Assembly (NCBI GenBank): GCA_937950565.1 | Contig: CALFCS010000023.1 | Location: 1-49,696, forward strand | Reading direction: 5' to 3' | Source: an uncultured Lachnospiraceae bacterium | GTDB lineage: Bacteria; Bacillota; Clostridia; Lachnospirales; Lachnospiraceae | Length of the DNA stretch: 49,696 nucleotides | Part shown: positions 43,096 to 49,696 of the stretch, one piece after another | Position numbering within the stretch: position 1 is the first letter of the stretch | Layout of the letters: each line of letters begins with the position of its first letter | The notes under the pieces: model-generated | Told to the model about the DNA's origin: nothing | The model's input: the letters and a program-made list of their open reading frames with translations, nothing else | Database searches by the model: none | Translations under genes and position numbers: made by a program

Positions 43096-43986
43096 CTATA
43101 TGTGAGATTTTTTAACATTCGCAATCAGTGATACAATCCCGCACAAGAGACCGCCCACTGGATATGCAAGCCAGCACACATCCCATGCATGAAACACAGT
43201 ACCTGTTACAAGGAATACAATCGTTGCTGCCAGCATGATACATCCACACCACGCACTAATCTTTTTACTATTAACATCCGGGGTATTTTCTTTGTTGTAT
43301 TTTTCCACATCATATTCTTCCTTCTGCATTCCACTATGAACAAGAATCCCTACTGCTGCCGCCACAAGCCCCAGAAAAATACCATAATAAAAATCTTCCT
43401 TCATTTCCGTCACCTGGGCCAGATTATCTCCGTTCATTCCGAATATCAGCATTCCAATCAAAATCAGTCCAATACCCACCGCCATCTGTACCGGAAATTT
43501 CCTGTTAAATGCTTCCTTTTCCTCCTCGGTATAAATATCCTGAATTATCGGATACTTTTTCTTATAATCATCATCCCGAATGCCCTGCACAACAAAAATC
43601 AGCACTCCCACGATAATCAACGACATAAATACCGTATTCAGCATAACCTCCGGCATAGAAAAGCCTGCCAGAATTTCATATACTGCAAACGAACTGATGC
43701 AGAGGACGACCCCCGCAGTAATTCCGTTCCGGAAATTTCTCATATGGGTTCTATGTATTACATTGTCTTCCACCTCAACCTCACCTGCATTTTTTCTCAA
43801 CAAAGTATCCATACTGCAGGAAAATATGTCGCAGAGCTGCAGAATTTTCTCCATTTCTGCATAGGATGTGCCCGCCTCCCATTTGGAAATAGTCTGCCTG
43901 GACACCTCTAGTTTCTCCGCAAGCTCTTCCTGCGTCATACCTTTCCTTTTTCTAAAAAATTGTAAATTTTCACCAAATAAACTCAT
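43096..43986 (-). CDS. XRE-family HTH regulator fused to membrane domain
   Basis: A 296-residue protein with an N-terminal HTH (FFRKRKGMTQEELAEKLEVS, then RQTISKWEAGTSYAEMEKIL) and about six to eight hydrophobic segments from residue 85 on (e.g. GITAGVVLCISSFAVYEILA, MAVGIGLILIGMLIFGMNG, GCIMLAATIVFLVTGTVF). It may be a membrane-tethered regulator. AGGAAGG lies 4-10 bases before the ATG at 43986. It is the last clearly chromosomal gene before the prophage. Confidence 0.87.
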   Translation of the reverse strand: MSLFGENLQFFRKRKGMTQEELAEKLEVSRQTISKWEAGTSYAEMEKILQLCDIFSCSMDTLLRKNAGEVEVEDNVIHRTHMRNFRNGITAGVVLCISSFAVYEILAGFSMPEVMLNTVFMSLIIVGVLIFVVQGIRDDDYKKKYPIIQDIYTEEEKEAFNRKFPVQMAVGIGLILIGMLIFGMNGDNLAQVTEMKEDFYYGIFLGLVAAAVGILVHSGMQKEEYDVEKYNKENTPDVNSKKISAWCGCIMLAATIVFLVTGTVFHAWDVCWLAYPVGGLLCGIVSLIANVKKSHI

Positions 43987-44076
43987 ATTACTTTCCTTCC
44001 TCTTTTTAAAATTCCTTCTCACGCGTCTTCCGGTTACCTCTATTGTGCCTTATTTTCATGTTAAAATCTATAAATT

Positions 44077-44214
44077 TCATGTTGCTTTTGAAGAAATTGA
44101 TGTAAACTTCTGGTTGCACAATAAACGAAATGCCTCTTTCTCAATCATTTTGGACATATCATAATATACAATTTTTCCATCTTCAAAATATACATAAACA
44201 GAGTAATCTTTCAT
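44077..44214 (-). CDS. Small DUF2442-like fragment, possibly truncated
   Basis: A 45-residue reading frame, MKDYSVYVYFEDGKIVYYDM followed by SKMIEKEAFRLLCNQKF, resembles the first half of DUF2442 proteins, which normally run to 70-90 residues. The rest is absent and no good ribosome binding site is seen. It lies between the last chromosomal gene and the prophage terminator, so it may be a host gene cut by prophage integration. Function unknown. Confidence 0.45.
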   Translation of the reverse strand: MKDYSVYVYFEDGKIVYYDMSKMIEKEAFRLLCNQKFTSISSKAT

Positions 44215-44240
44215 GGGGATTACTTGCTTATTGCATCAAA

Positions 44241-44271
44241 AAAACCCACAAACTTGATATTTGTGGGTTTT
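44241..44271 (-). terminator. Terminator of the prophage late operon
   Basis: AAAACCCACAAA and TTTGTGGGTTTT (perfect 12-bp stem, 7-base loop) end in TTTTTT on the minus strand. It lies 115 bases after the endolysin stop and marks the left end of the phage transcription unit. Confidence 0.88.
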
Positions 44272-44385
44272 CCATACACCAATAATATATAATTGTCTAT
44301 CTCTTGCATAGTTTCAAGATAACTGTGTTCCTTATATTATAAGGCTTTCTGATGTGTTTGTTACTCTTTTGTTTCTATCAGGTTA

Positions 44386-45810
44386 CTAACGCAAAAGTCT
44401 GTTTACTTCTGCTTGAACAGCAGAATAATTATATCCTGCCTGTTCTAACTTAGATTTTCGTGTTGCACCATTGCCCCACTTCCCCTGAATAACTTCCTTT
44501 GCAACTTCAGTCACAGACTTCTGTCCACAAAGTTCATTGACTTTCTGCTGAACTTCAGAATAGTTATATCCTGCATTTTCAAGTGCAGTCTTTCTTGCAG
44601 TTCCATTTCCCCATTTTCCTGCAAGAACTTCTTTTGCTACTTCAGCAACTGATTTTGTTGGTGTGGATGTTTTACCACTTACAAGTTCATTGACCTTTGC
44701 CTGAACTATTGCATAGTCATAACCTGCTGATGTTAGTCTGTTCTTTCTGTCATCACCATTACCCCACTGACCTGCTAAGACTTCCTTTGCAATGGTTGTG
44801 ATGTCTTTCTTTGTTGTAGAAGGTGCAGGTGTGGATGCAGACTGTGTTGTGTATGCAGGAACACCAAATCCCCTGATATACTTTCCATTGACTGCAAGTG
44901 TTCTTCTTCCAACCTTATTTGAAGTGTTTCCTTCAATAACTGTGATTGTCTTACCATCACATTTTTCAACAATTCCAACATGGTCAGATGAACCTACATT
45001 GTCACCAATGCCTGAATCCTGCCAATCATAGAAAATGACATCACCTGCTTTTGGAACATATGCATCATTTTCAACCCAACATCCAATCTGCTGAAAACCT
45101 TTAATCATGTAATTACATGAACATTCTGTTGGGATGATTCTTGTGTAACCAAGTTTTACCGCAACAGCAGATACAAAGATTGCACACCATGCATCTGTAT
45201 ATGTTACCTTGTAACTCCTTGGTCTTGGATTCTGTGTGTTGTATAAATCAATAATTGCTCTGTGTGAACCATCTGTTTCATTATATCCAAGCCATGCTTT
45301 TGCCTGATTCACTACTGCTGTTCTATCATATGACATACTGTTGTTACCTTCTTTCTTGTCGTACTGTGTCAAATCATACTGATTGATTAACTTCATGTTG
45401 TTATCTACATAAGTAGAAGATGTTGCATATCCATCTGCCTTGATGGTTTCAAGATATGTCTTAGGGTCTGTGATGCCCTTCAGATTGCTATATCTTGGAA
45501 GCTGAATGAATTCAAAATACCCTTTGATTCCATCTTCCATGCTGTCATAAACCCTGAAATTGTCTTTGATGGTTGTCAGTGTTCCAACTTCATATTCTTC
45601 CTGTGTTGTCAGATTCACTGATTTTCCTGTCCATTTAGTCCCACATTTCAGACCAAAATAATTGTGATAGGTGGAAGCAAGTTTTGACTTGCCCCACCCA
45701 CTTTCTAAGATTGCCTGTGCAATGATTGGACTATGAACCAAGATTCCATAAGACAGTGCTACCTTGCAGACTGTATCTGCAACTTTCTTGATGAATTCAT
45801 GATTAGTCAT
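44386..45810 (-). CDS. Phage endolysin: glucosaminidase + CHAP + three CW_7 repeats
   Basis: A 474-residue lysin. The N-terminal domain (about 1-150) is a GH73-type glucosaminidase, with the catalytic Glu in QAILESGWGKSKLASTYHNY. The middle (about 165-325) is a CHAP amidase/endopeptidase with Cys in TDAWCAIFVSAVAVKLGY and His in SSDHVGIVEKCDG. The C-terminus has three ~40-residue CW_7/Cpl-7-like wall-binding repeats of the form VAKEVLAGKWGNGTARKTAL...AGYNYSEVQQKVNEL (about 338-474). It cuts both glycan and peptide of peptidoglycan at phage release; no signal peptide, so it depends on the holin just upstream (3-base gap). Confidence 0.93.
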   Translation of the reverse strand: MTNHEFIKKVADTVCKVALSYGILVHSPIIAQAILESGWGKSKLASTYHNYFGLKCGTKWTGKSVNLTTQEEYEVGTLTTIKDNFRVYDSMEDGIKGYFEFIQLPRYSNLKGITDPKTYLETIKADGYATSSTYVDNNMKLINQYDLTQYDKKEGNNSMSYDRTAVVNQAKAWLGYNETDGSHRAIIDLYNTQNPRPRSYKVTYTDAWCAIFVSAVAVKLGYTRIIPTECSCNYMIKGFQQIGCWVENDAYVPKAGDVIFYDWQDSGIGDNVGSSDHVGIVEKCDGKTITVIEGNTSNKVGRRTLAVNGKYIRGFGVPAYTTQSASTPAPSTTKKDITTIAKEVLAGQWGNGDDRKNRLTSAGYDYAIVQAKVNELVSGKTSTPTKSVAEVAKEVLAGKWGNGTARKTALENAGYNYSEVQQKVNELCGQKSVTEVAKEVIQGKWGNGATRKSKLEQAGYNYSAVQAEVNRLLR

Positions 45811-45813
45811 TTA

Positions 45814-46233
45814 TTACCCTTCTTTATGTTCTGTTAAAACATCAATTGCTTTGTTGATTGCATCAGGTAATGGAAGACCCATAAGACCTGCATTTTCCAC
45901 AATTGAAATCAATTCATTTGCCATAAATCCAATGATGACTGCATTTCTGATGTAATCCACACCAATTGCTAAATCTAATCTATATGCAATCAATACAAAC
46001 AAAAGGGTCATGCATTTCCTGCAAAGTCCTTTCCATCCTGCTTTGCTTTCTAATGCACCTGATTCAGTTTTGTTGGACTTGTGAAAAACACCTGCAACCA
46101 CCAATCCTGAAAAGTAATCAATTCCCATAAAAATAAGTAATGTAATCAAACCTGTGTCCCATCCACCAAACGCTGATGCAATGATGCTTCCAATGACACC
46201 AATACCTGTGCAAATTCCTTCTTTAATATTCAT
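45814..46233 (-). CDS. Phage holin
   Basis: A 139-residue membrane protein with about three hydrophobic segments (GIGVIGSIIASAFGGW, LITLLIFMGIDYFSGLVVAG, CMTLLFVLIAYRLDLAIG) and the charged stretch HKSNKTESGALESKAGWKGL, typical of the toxin-secretion/lysis holin family (Bacteroides/Firmicute-type phage holins). It makes the membrane lesion that frees the endolysin. Directly before the lysin gene. Confidence 0.9.
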   Translation of the reverse strand: MNIKEGICTGIGVIGSIIASAFGGWDTGLITLLIFMGIDYFSGLVVAGVFHKSNKTESGALESKAGWKGLCRKCMTLLFVLIAYRLDLAIGVDYIRNAVIIGFMANELISIVENAGLMGLPLPDAINKAIDVLTEHKEG

Positions 46234-46306
46234 TTTGTTTATCTTCCTTTCTGCATAAAATAAGCACCATGCATTTCTGCATGATGCTTTGCTGTGTGTT
46301 ATTGAC

Positions 46307-46438
46307 TTATGCCTGACCTGCTAAATCACCACAATCAAGGTCAATCAGAACCTGAACAACCTTGTCCTTGATTCTTGCAGGGACATCATCAATTGTCTTC
46401 ACACCCTTGATGATAAGTGTTGCATATACTACTGCCAT
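46307..46438 (-). CDS. CD1375-like small phage protein (copy 2)
   Basis: A 43-residue protein, MAVVYATLIIKGVKTIDDVP then ARIKDKVVQVLIDL, of the small CD1375-type family found near tail fibre and holin genes in Firmicute phages; function unknown. Start at 46438 with GGAAGTGG just upstream. Clearly a paralogue of the gene immediately upstream. Confidence 0.75.
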   Translation of the reverse strand: MAVVYATLIIKGVKTIDDVPARIKDKVVQVLIDLDCGDLAGQA

Positions 46439-46485
46439 GTTTTCCACTTCCTTTCTAAATAAAATATTTATGATAAGATTGGTTA

Positions 46486-46626
46486 TCAACCTTCATCACC
46501 TACTTCAGCAAGGTCAGGATGACCTTCTTTGACCAATTCCTGCTTGACTTCATCTTTGATTCTTGTTGGTACATCACCAATGGTTTTGATTCCCTTGATG
46601 ATAAGACTTGCATAAATCTTCACCAT
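46486..46626 (-). CDS. CD1375-like small phage protein (copy 1)
   Basis: A 46-residue protein, MVKIYASLIIKGIKTIGDVP followed by TRIKDEVKQELVKEGHPDLA. It shares the YASLIIKGIKTI core and DVPxRIKDxV with the next gene, so the pair arose by tandem duplication. Start ATG at 46626, with GGAAGTGATTATT in front. Function unknown. Confidence 0.75.
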   Translation of the reverse strand: MVKIYASLIIKGIKTIGDVPTRIKDEVKQELVKEGHPDLAEVGDEG

Positions 46627-46642
46627 AATAATCACTTCCTTT

Positions 46643-46909
46643 CTATACCATCATTTCATAAATTTCACACATAGCTTCTTGTGCTTGTGTCATTTGTTCT
46701 TCAAGACTTGCATTCTTTTCTGCCTGAATTCTGATGTATTCATCTTTGTCATATTCTGTTAAAGTGAATTCATACATTGTAACTTCATCATCTGATTCAG
46801 GATTCTTCACTTTAATTTCAGTAATGCTTTCATAAGTGAAAACCTTTGATTCAGTGATTTCCACACCTTCAGGCTTCACTGTACTTCTTTGTGTTCCATA
46901 CTGTTTCAT
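46643..46909 (-). CDS. Small phage protein coupled to the reverse transcriptase
   Basis: An 88-residue acidic protein: MKQYGTQRSTVKPEGVEITE, a beta-rich middle (KVFTYESITEIKV, VTMYEFTLTEYDKDEYI) and a helix at the C-terminus (EKNASLEEQMTQAQEAMCEI). Similar proteins occur after tail-fibre genes in Firmicute phages that lack a DGR, so it is probably tail-related. Its ATG overlaps the stop of the reverse transcriptase (ATGA), which would also fit a DGR accessory role; it does not look like the four-helix basic Avd. Confidence 0.65.
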   Translation of the reverse strand: MKQYGTQRSTVKPEGVEITESKVFTYESITEIKVKNPESDDEVTMYEFTLTEYDKDEYIRIQAEKNASLEEQMTQAQEAMCEIYEMMV

Positions 46910-48024
46910 GCTACTTTTCCACCTTTCTTGACATTCAATTCATAATATTTAGTTGCATATGAAATCAATGGTTCAACATATTTCTGTGTCAGTCTGAAAC
47001 AATTTCCATAATCAGTCCAACCTTTGTAAGAATTTATTGAACACCACTCTGAATAGTTCATCATGTTCCCTGATTCAACTTCCTTCCTTACCTTCACCAT
47101 TTTCTTTTTCATGTCTTTGCAGGTTTGCTTTCTTAATAGTACATAGGAAACAAACACCCTATAACCAAGGTAATCAATACCCCTGACATAAGTTGGAAAC
47201 ACTTGATAATTCTTCTTGATTTCTAACTTCATATTGTTATGGAAGTATTCATTGATTTCTTTCAGCAACTGATGCAGTTCTTCCTTAGTTCTTGCAAGAA
47301 TCACAATGTCATCCATATATCTGAAGTAATATTTGACATGCTTGACTTCTTTCATCCAATGGTCAAAATCACTGAAGTAATAATTCCCACTGTACTGTGA
47401 CAGATAGTTTCCAATTGGAATCCCTGTGTTTGGGTCAATGTCTTCATCTAACAGATATATTGAAACAAGGTCTTCATCTTCTGCTGTGTTGATTGAATCA
47501 ATGATTTCATCAAGAATCCAAAGAAGGTCATTGTCTTTGAACATTTTTCTGTATTTCTGTTTCAGAATGTCATGATTCACTGATTGATAATAATGTCTTG
47601 CATCTATCTTCAGACAATATTGACAGTTTGGAACATCATGTTGGACTGCTTTCTTTACCCTGCTAAGTCCTTTGTGAATTCCCCTGTCAGGTATTGCTGA
47701 AAAGGTATCAGAAATAAGGTGCTTGATTAAATATGGTTCAATTACCTGCAAGATTGCCCACTGTGCGACCCTGTCAGGAAAATAAGGAAGTTTATAAATC
47801 TTTCTTGTCTTCCCATGCTCATTTTTATAGAACACTTCATATTCAGATGTATGATAGGTTTTATTTATCAGCATGTCCTGCAATTCCTTCAGGTACTTAT
47901 CGGGGTCAGAATCAATCATTTGCACTTCTGCATACCATCCTTTCCCTTTCTTTGCATGTTGATGTGCTAACTTCAAATTTTCCATATCATAAATCTTTTC
48001 ATATAAATGTCCATAACGCTTCAT
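46906..48024 (-). CDS. DGR-type reverse transcriptase
   Basis: A 372-residue reverse transcriptase. Motifs: catalytic Asp D141 in YCLKIDARHYYQSVNHDIL, the DGR-specific IPIGNYLSQ (GNYLSQ at 205-210; other reverse transcriptases have QGxxxSP here) and the YMDD site at 236-239 in FRYMDDIVILA. Thumb region follows (GIDYLGYRVFVSYVLLRKQT). No maturase or endonuclease domain is present. It copies the template-repeat RNA with adenine-specific errors; the cDNA replaces the variable repeat in the tail gene upstream. The ATG at 48024 (MKRYGHLYEKIYDMENLKLA) has GGTGG 8 bases upstream; an ATG at 48054 has none. A loop of about 20 residues (180-200) before GNYLSQ seems longer than usual. Confidence 0.95.
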   Translation of the reverse strand: MKRYGHLYEKIYDMENLKLAHQHAKKGKGWYAEVQMIDSDPDKYLKELQDMLINKTYHTSEYEVFYKNEHGKTRKIYKLPYFPDRVAQWAILQVIEPYLIKHLISDTFSAIPDRGIHKGLSRVKKAVQHDVPNCQYCLKIDARHYYQSVNHDILKQKYRKMFKDNDLLWILDEIIDSINTAEDEDLVSIYLLDEDIDPNTGIPIGNYLSQYSGNYYFSDFDHWMKEVKHVKYYFRYMDDIVILARTKEELHQLLKEINEYFHNNMKLEIKKNYQVFPTYVRGIDYLGYRVFVSYVLLRKQTCKDMKKKMVKVRKEVESGNMMNYSEWCSINSYKGWTDYGNCFRLTQKYVEPLISYATKYYELNVKKGGKVA

Positions 48025-48122
48025 ATAATTACAACCACCAATTCTTTCTGTCATTTTTGTATGCGTGTTTCTGATTCTTCAACTTCCTTTCAGGATTTAC
48101 CAAAACAGATTCATTCCATGTG

Positions 48123-48142
48123 CTGTCATCAATGAATGACAG
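48123..48142. repeat. Short inverted repeat between template repeat and reverse transcriptase
   Basis: CTGTCAT and ATGACAG (7-bp arms, 6-base loop). It lies in the leader of the reverse transcriptase, 99 bases before its start codon, and could fold in the template RNA. No gene is seen in 48025-48238. Confidence 0.5.
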
Positions 48143-48204
48143 GCTTTTGTGTTTTGCCAAGTGGCAGGGTCAAGTAATTTCCACAATTTTTATATATGAA
48201 AACA

Positions 48205-48224
48205 GACAGTCCTTTTGGACTGCC
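48205..48224 (-). other. Hairpin directly after the template repeat
   Basis: The minus strand reads GGCAGTCC AAAA GGACTGTC, an 8-bp stem with one G-U pair and an AAAA loop, starting 15 bases past the template repeat. A short TGTTTT follows. It could be a structured part of the DGR RNA or a weak terminator. Confidence 0.65.
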
Positions 48225-48238
48225 TGAAATCAACCACG

Positions 48239-48354
48239 CATTTACTAAGTGACTGCTGATATTACGATTACGATTCCCAACACTGTTATTCAAATTCCAA
48301 TAGAAACTACCTGCATTAGAACCATTATTCCAATTACTGCCTAATAGAGTAATC
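48239..48354 (-). repeat. DGR template repeat (TR)
   Basis: This 116-bp non-coding segment matches the variable repeat at 48457-48572 over its full length. There are 27 mismatches; all are at adenines of the template (minus strand): 27 of 37 adenines differ, none of the other 79 bases. Read in the frame of the target it has many AAT/AAC codons (about a dozen Asn), the codon design that allows 15 amino acids and no stop after adenine mutagenesis. It lies between the target stop and the reverse transcriptase, same orientation, 214 bases before the latter. Confidence 0.97.
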
Positions 48355-48436
48355 TTGAAAATGCTTTTATTGTGTACAGATATAACAACAAGGTGGAAGA
48401 TGTTGCCATCAACAATTACCTAACCCATATATTCAA

Positions 48437-49696
48437 TTAAACAGTGACTGTTGGTACATACACCAAGCGACCGCTGAGAGCACGAGAACGAGCCCCAACA
48501 CCGTAAGTCAAATCCCAAGAGAAACCACCCGCATAAGAACCATTAGACCAACGACCGCCCAATAGAGCAATCCTATATCCATTCAGGTTTTCAGTGATGT
48601 AAGTATAGTCACCAACAGGAAGTGAACTGTTTCCAAGACATTCAGATGCCATGAATAACCAATCATACTTAGTGGAATATCCCATTGCTGAAATATATCC
48701 ATTTGCTTTTGTGACTGTGAATCCTGCACCTTCATAATTGTCTGTGTTCTTTCCTTCAGCATAATTGAAATCTGAACAGATGTAAGGCATACCACCTGCC
48801 ATCTTTCCATTACCCCAAATATTCACACCATATGCGAATTTCCAAATGTTACCCCAAAAGTTTTCAACACCACGATAACAAATAGAAGTTTTTCCATCTG
48901 CTGTGTTCTTTGTAGCAACACCACCTTCATATGTGGTTGTTTCTGCTGCTCTGCCTGTACCATTACCAAATGAAGCTGTTGAACCTGTTGCACCTGCATA
49001 AGAACTTGTTGTGTCAGAACCTGTTGCCCAAGGAATATTGACAACACCCTGACCAATAGCAGTCTGAAGATTCATCACTCCCATTTCAACAATCATCAGT
49101 AACTGTTCCATAGATGCTGTTTTGATTCCAAAGGAATGCCAACCTTCACCCCTGTTCTTTGCCATCTGTTCAATGTTTGGTCTTGTCAGGTTCTGTGATA
49201 TACCTGAAGCAGGTCTTGCACCTGCAATGGAACTGAACTTGTCTTTGGAAGCATCCATGACCTGCTCATCATTTTTTAAATAAGCATTTGCAGATGTGTC
49301 ATAAATACATCCTTCATATGCTGACATAAGGATATAATCAACTTCATTTCCATTCTTGTCATAGAATGCAGGATGAAGTTTGAATCCTGCCCTTTGTGTT
49401 TCACTAACATAGTAGTTTACTTTTCTTAAATGATAACCATAGCCTGTTTCCTGTCTGTCATATTCAAGTGGACACACAAGATAATAGAACTTAGGCTGAT
49501 ACACCATGACCTGACCATTTGAACCATCTTCTGTGTAACCTTCATCACCATAGTAAGCATTGATTGTTCCACCATCAGACACATTGCATCTTTTTCTTCC
49601 ACCATACATGCTGAACTTGTCAAAGTCTGCACCTGCTATCAGATTCTTTGCACCTGCTATTCTTGTGCAGGTCTTGTTCTTGTAATCCATTGTGAT
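48437..49696 (-). CDS. DGR target: phage tail/receptor-binding protein with variable C-type-lectin-like tip (5' end probably missing)
   Basis: The reading frame is open to the window edge; an ATG at 49690 is in frame but homologous tail proteins begin further upstream, so the gene is taken as 5'-partial. 419 codons are visible. The N-terminal visible part (YGDEGYTEDGSNGQVMVYQP, KVNYYVSETQRAGFKLHPAF) resembles Firmicute phage tail fibre regions; about residues 150-417 resemble a formylglycine-generating-enzyme/C-type-lectin fold (TYEGGVATKNTADGKT, ENFWGNIWKFAYGVNIW). The C-terminal 45 residues, LNGYRIALLGGRWSNGSYAG onwards, hold the variable repeat. It would sit at the tail tip and bind the host receptor. 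Confidence 0.9.
   Translation of the reverse strand: MTMDYKNKTCTRIAGAKNLIAGADFDKFSMYGGRKRCNVSDGGTINAYYGDEGYTEDGSNGQVMVYQPKFYYLVCPLEYDRQETGYGYHLRKVNYYVSETQRAGFKLHPAFYDKNGNEVDYILMSAYEGCIYDTSANAYLKNDEQVMDASKDKFSSIAGARPASGISQNLTRPNIEQMAKNRGEGWHSFGIKTASMEQLLMIVEMGVMNLQTAIGQGVVNIPWATGSDTTSSYAGATGSTASFGNGTGRAAETTTYEGGVATKNTADGKTSICYRGVENFWGNIWKFAYGVNIWGNGKMAGGMPYICSDFNYAEGKNTDNYEGAGFTVTKANGYISAMGYSTKYDWLFMASECLGNSSLPVGDYTYITENLNGYRIALLGGRWSNGSYAGGFSWDLTYGVGARSRALSGRLVYVPTVTV
48457..48572 (-). repeat. DGR variable repeat (VR) at the 3' end of the target gene
   Basis: 116 bp ending 18 bases before the target stop codon. Compared with the template, adenines became G 14 times, C 8 times and T 5 times. 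In the protein this changes 18 residues (for example Asn to Arg, Ser, Tyr, Asp, Thr, Ala; Ser to Gly five times) and leaves four changes silent. Trp, Leu, Phe and most Gly positions are constant, as expected for lectin-fold scaffold residues. Confidence 0.97.

Larger units (their letters stand above)
44241..49696 (-). mobile_element. Lysis end and DGR cassette of a prophage (continues beyond the window)
   Basis: From right to left on the minus strand: variable tail/receptor-binding protein, template repeat, reverse transcriptase, an 88-residue protein, two CD1375-like small proteins, holin, endolysin and a terminator. This order is typical for the late region of temperate siphophages of Firmicutes. 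Base use changes sharply at about 44.3 kb: CpG almost disappears. Integrase, capsid and the other end are outside the window; no att site could be identified. The left limit is approximate. Confidence 0.85.

Noticed and set aside
44386..45810. Lysin as a host autolysin
   Set aside because: No signal peptide, holin gene directly upstream, and phage-type CpG-poor base use.
46906..48024. Reverse transcriptase as group II intron or retron
   Set aside because: No maturase or endonuclease domain, GNYLSQ instead of the usual QGxxxSP motif, no retron RNA features, and a perfect TR/VR pair next to it.
48355..48436. A small coding region or avd gene between VR and TR
   Set aside because: The 102-bp spacer has only very short frames; nothing of Avd size is possible.
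48439..48456. IMH sequence after VR
   Set aside because: The 18 bases after VR do not resemble the bases after TR, so an IMH-like shared block could not be shown.

Overview
The window looks like a chromosomal piece of a gut-type Firmicute of the class Clostridia, most likely Lachnospiraceae. The evidence is a pyruvate:ferredoxin oxidoreductase, a TM1266-type hydrogenase regulator, a YlmC/YmxH sporulation protein, a Csp-like subtilase, rubrerythrin, two diphosphate-type phosphofructokinases, many SLH-domain surface proteins and strong GGAGG ribosome binding sites. Genus is not resolved. Most genes lie on the minus strand. No database search was run; names rest on motifs and remembered family features.

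Layout. 1-1.3 kb: porC-porD-porA (porA runs off the left edge), preceded at 1.44-1.71 kb by what reads as a T-box leader. 1.85-6.6 kb: housekeeping genes (hydrogenase regulator, polysaccharide deacetylase, exonuclease III, TruA, NrdR, YlmC/YmxH, ferredoxin, carbamate kinase). 6.7-10.3 kb: coiled-coil protein, tRNA-Pro(GGG), YbjQ-like protein behind a perfect 34-bp palindrome, thioredoxin, a double Nudix protein and an RluA-type pseudouridine synthase. 10.3-13.7 kb: SWIM protein plus SNF2 helicase. 13.8-15.8 kb: AgrC/AgrA-like two-component system behind a 60-bp tandem repeat. 16.1-23.7 kb: a surface-protein island of SLH proteins, three of which share an unrecognised C-terminal module, with zinc-ribbon membrane proteins and a lipoprotein. 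23.8-29.4 kb: XRE regulator, Ser/Thr kinase, zinc-ribbon and SEC-C proteins, a group II intron remnant and a DUF4143-type ATPase. 29.6-43.99 kb: subtilase, rubrerythrin, glycosyltransferase, two phosphofructokinases, an SLH-anchored GH43 enzyme with divergent AraC regulator, CYTH protein with a pseudokinase, glycerol kinase, and two HTH/membrane-protein regulators.

From about 44.2 kb to the right edge lies the lysis end of a prophage: variable tail or receptor-binding protein, reverse transcriptase, small proteins, holin, endolysin, terminator. It carries the clearest special system of the window, a diversity-generating retroelement (DGR). A 116-bp variable repeat at the 3' end of the tail gene matches a 116-bp template repeat 102 bp downstream. 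They differ at 27 positions, every one an adenine in the template (27 of 37 adenines, 0 of 79 other bases). The adjacent reverse transcriptase has the DGR-type GNYLSQ motif and a YMDD active site. The system would rewrite the C-type-lectin-like tip of the tail protein. No Avd-type accessory gene is visible. The prophage DNA is almost free of CpG (one in 780 bp where counted), while the variable repeat is CpG-rich.
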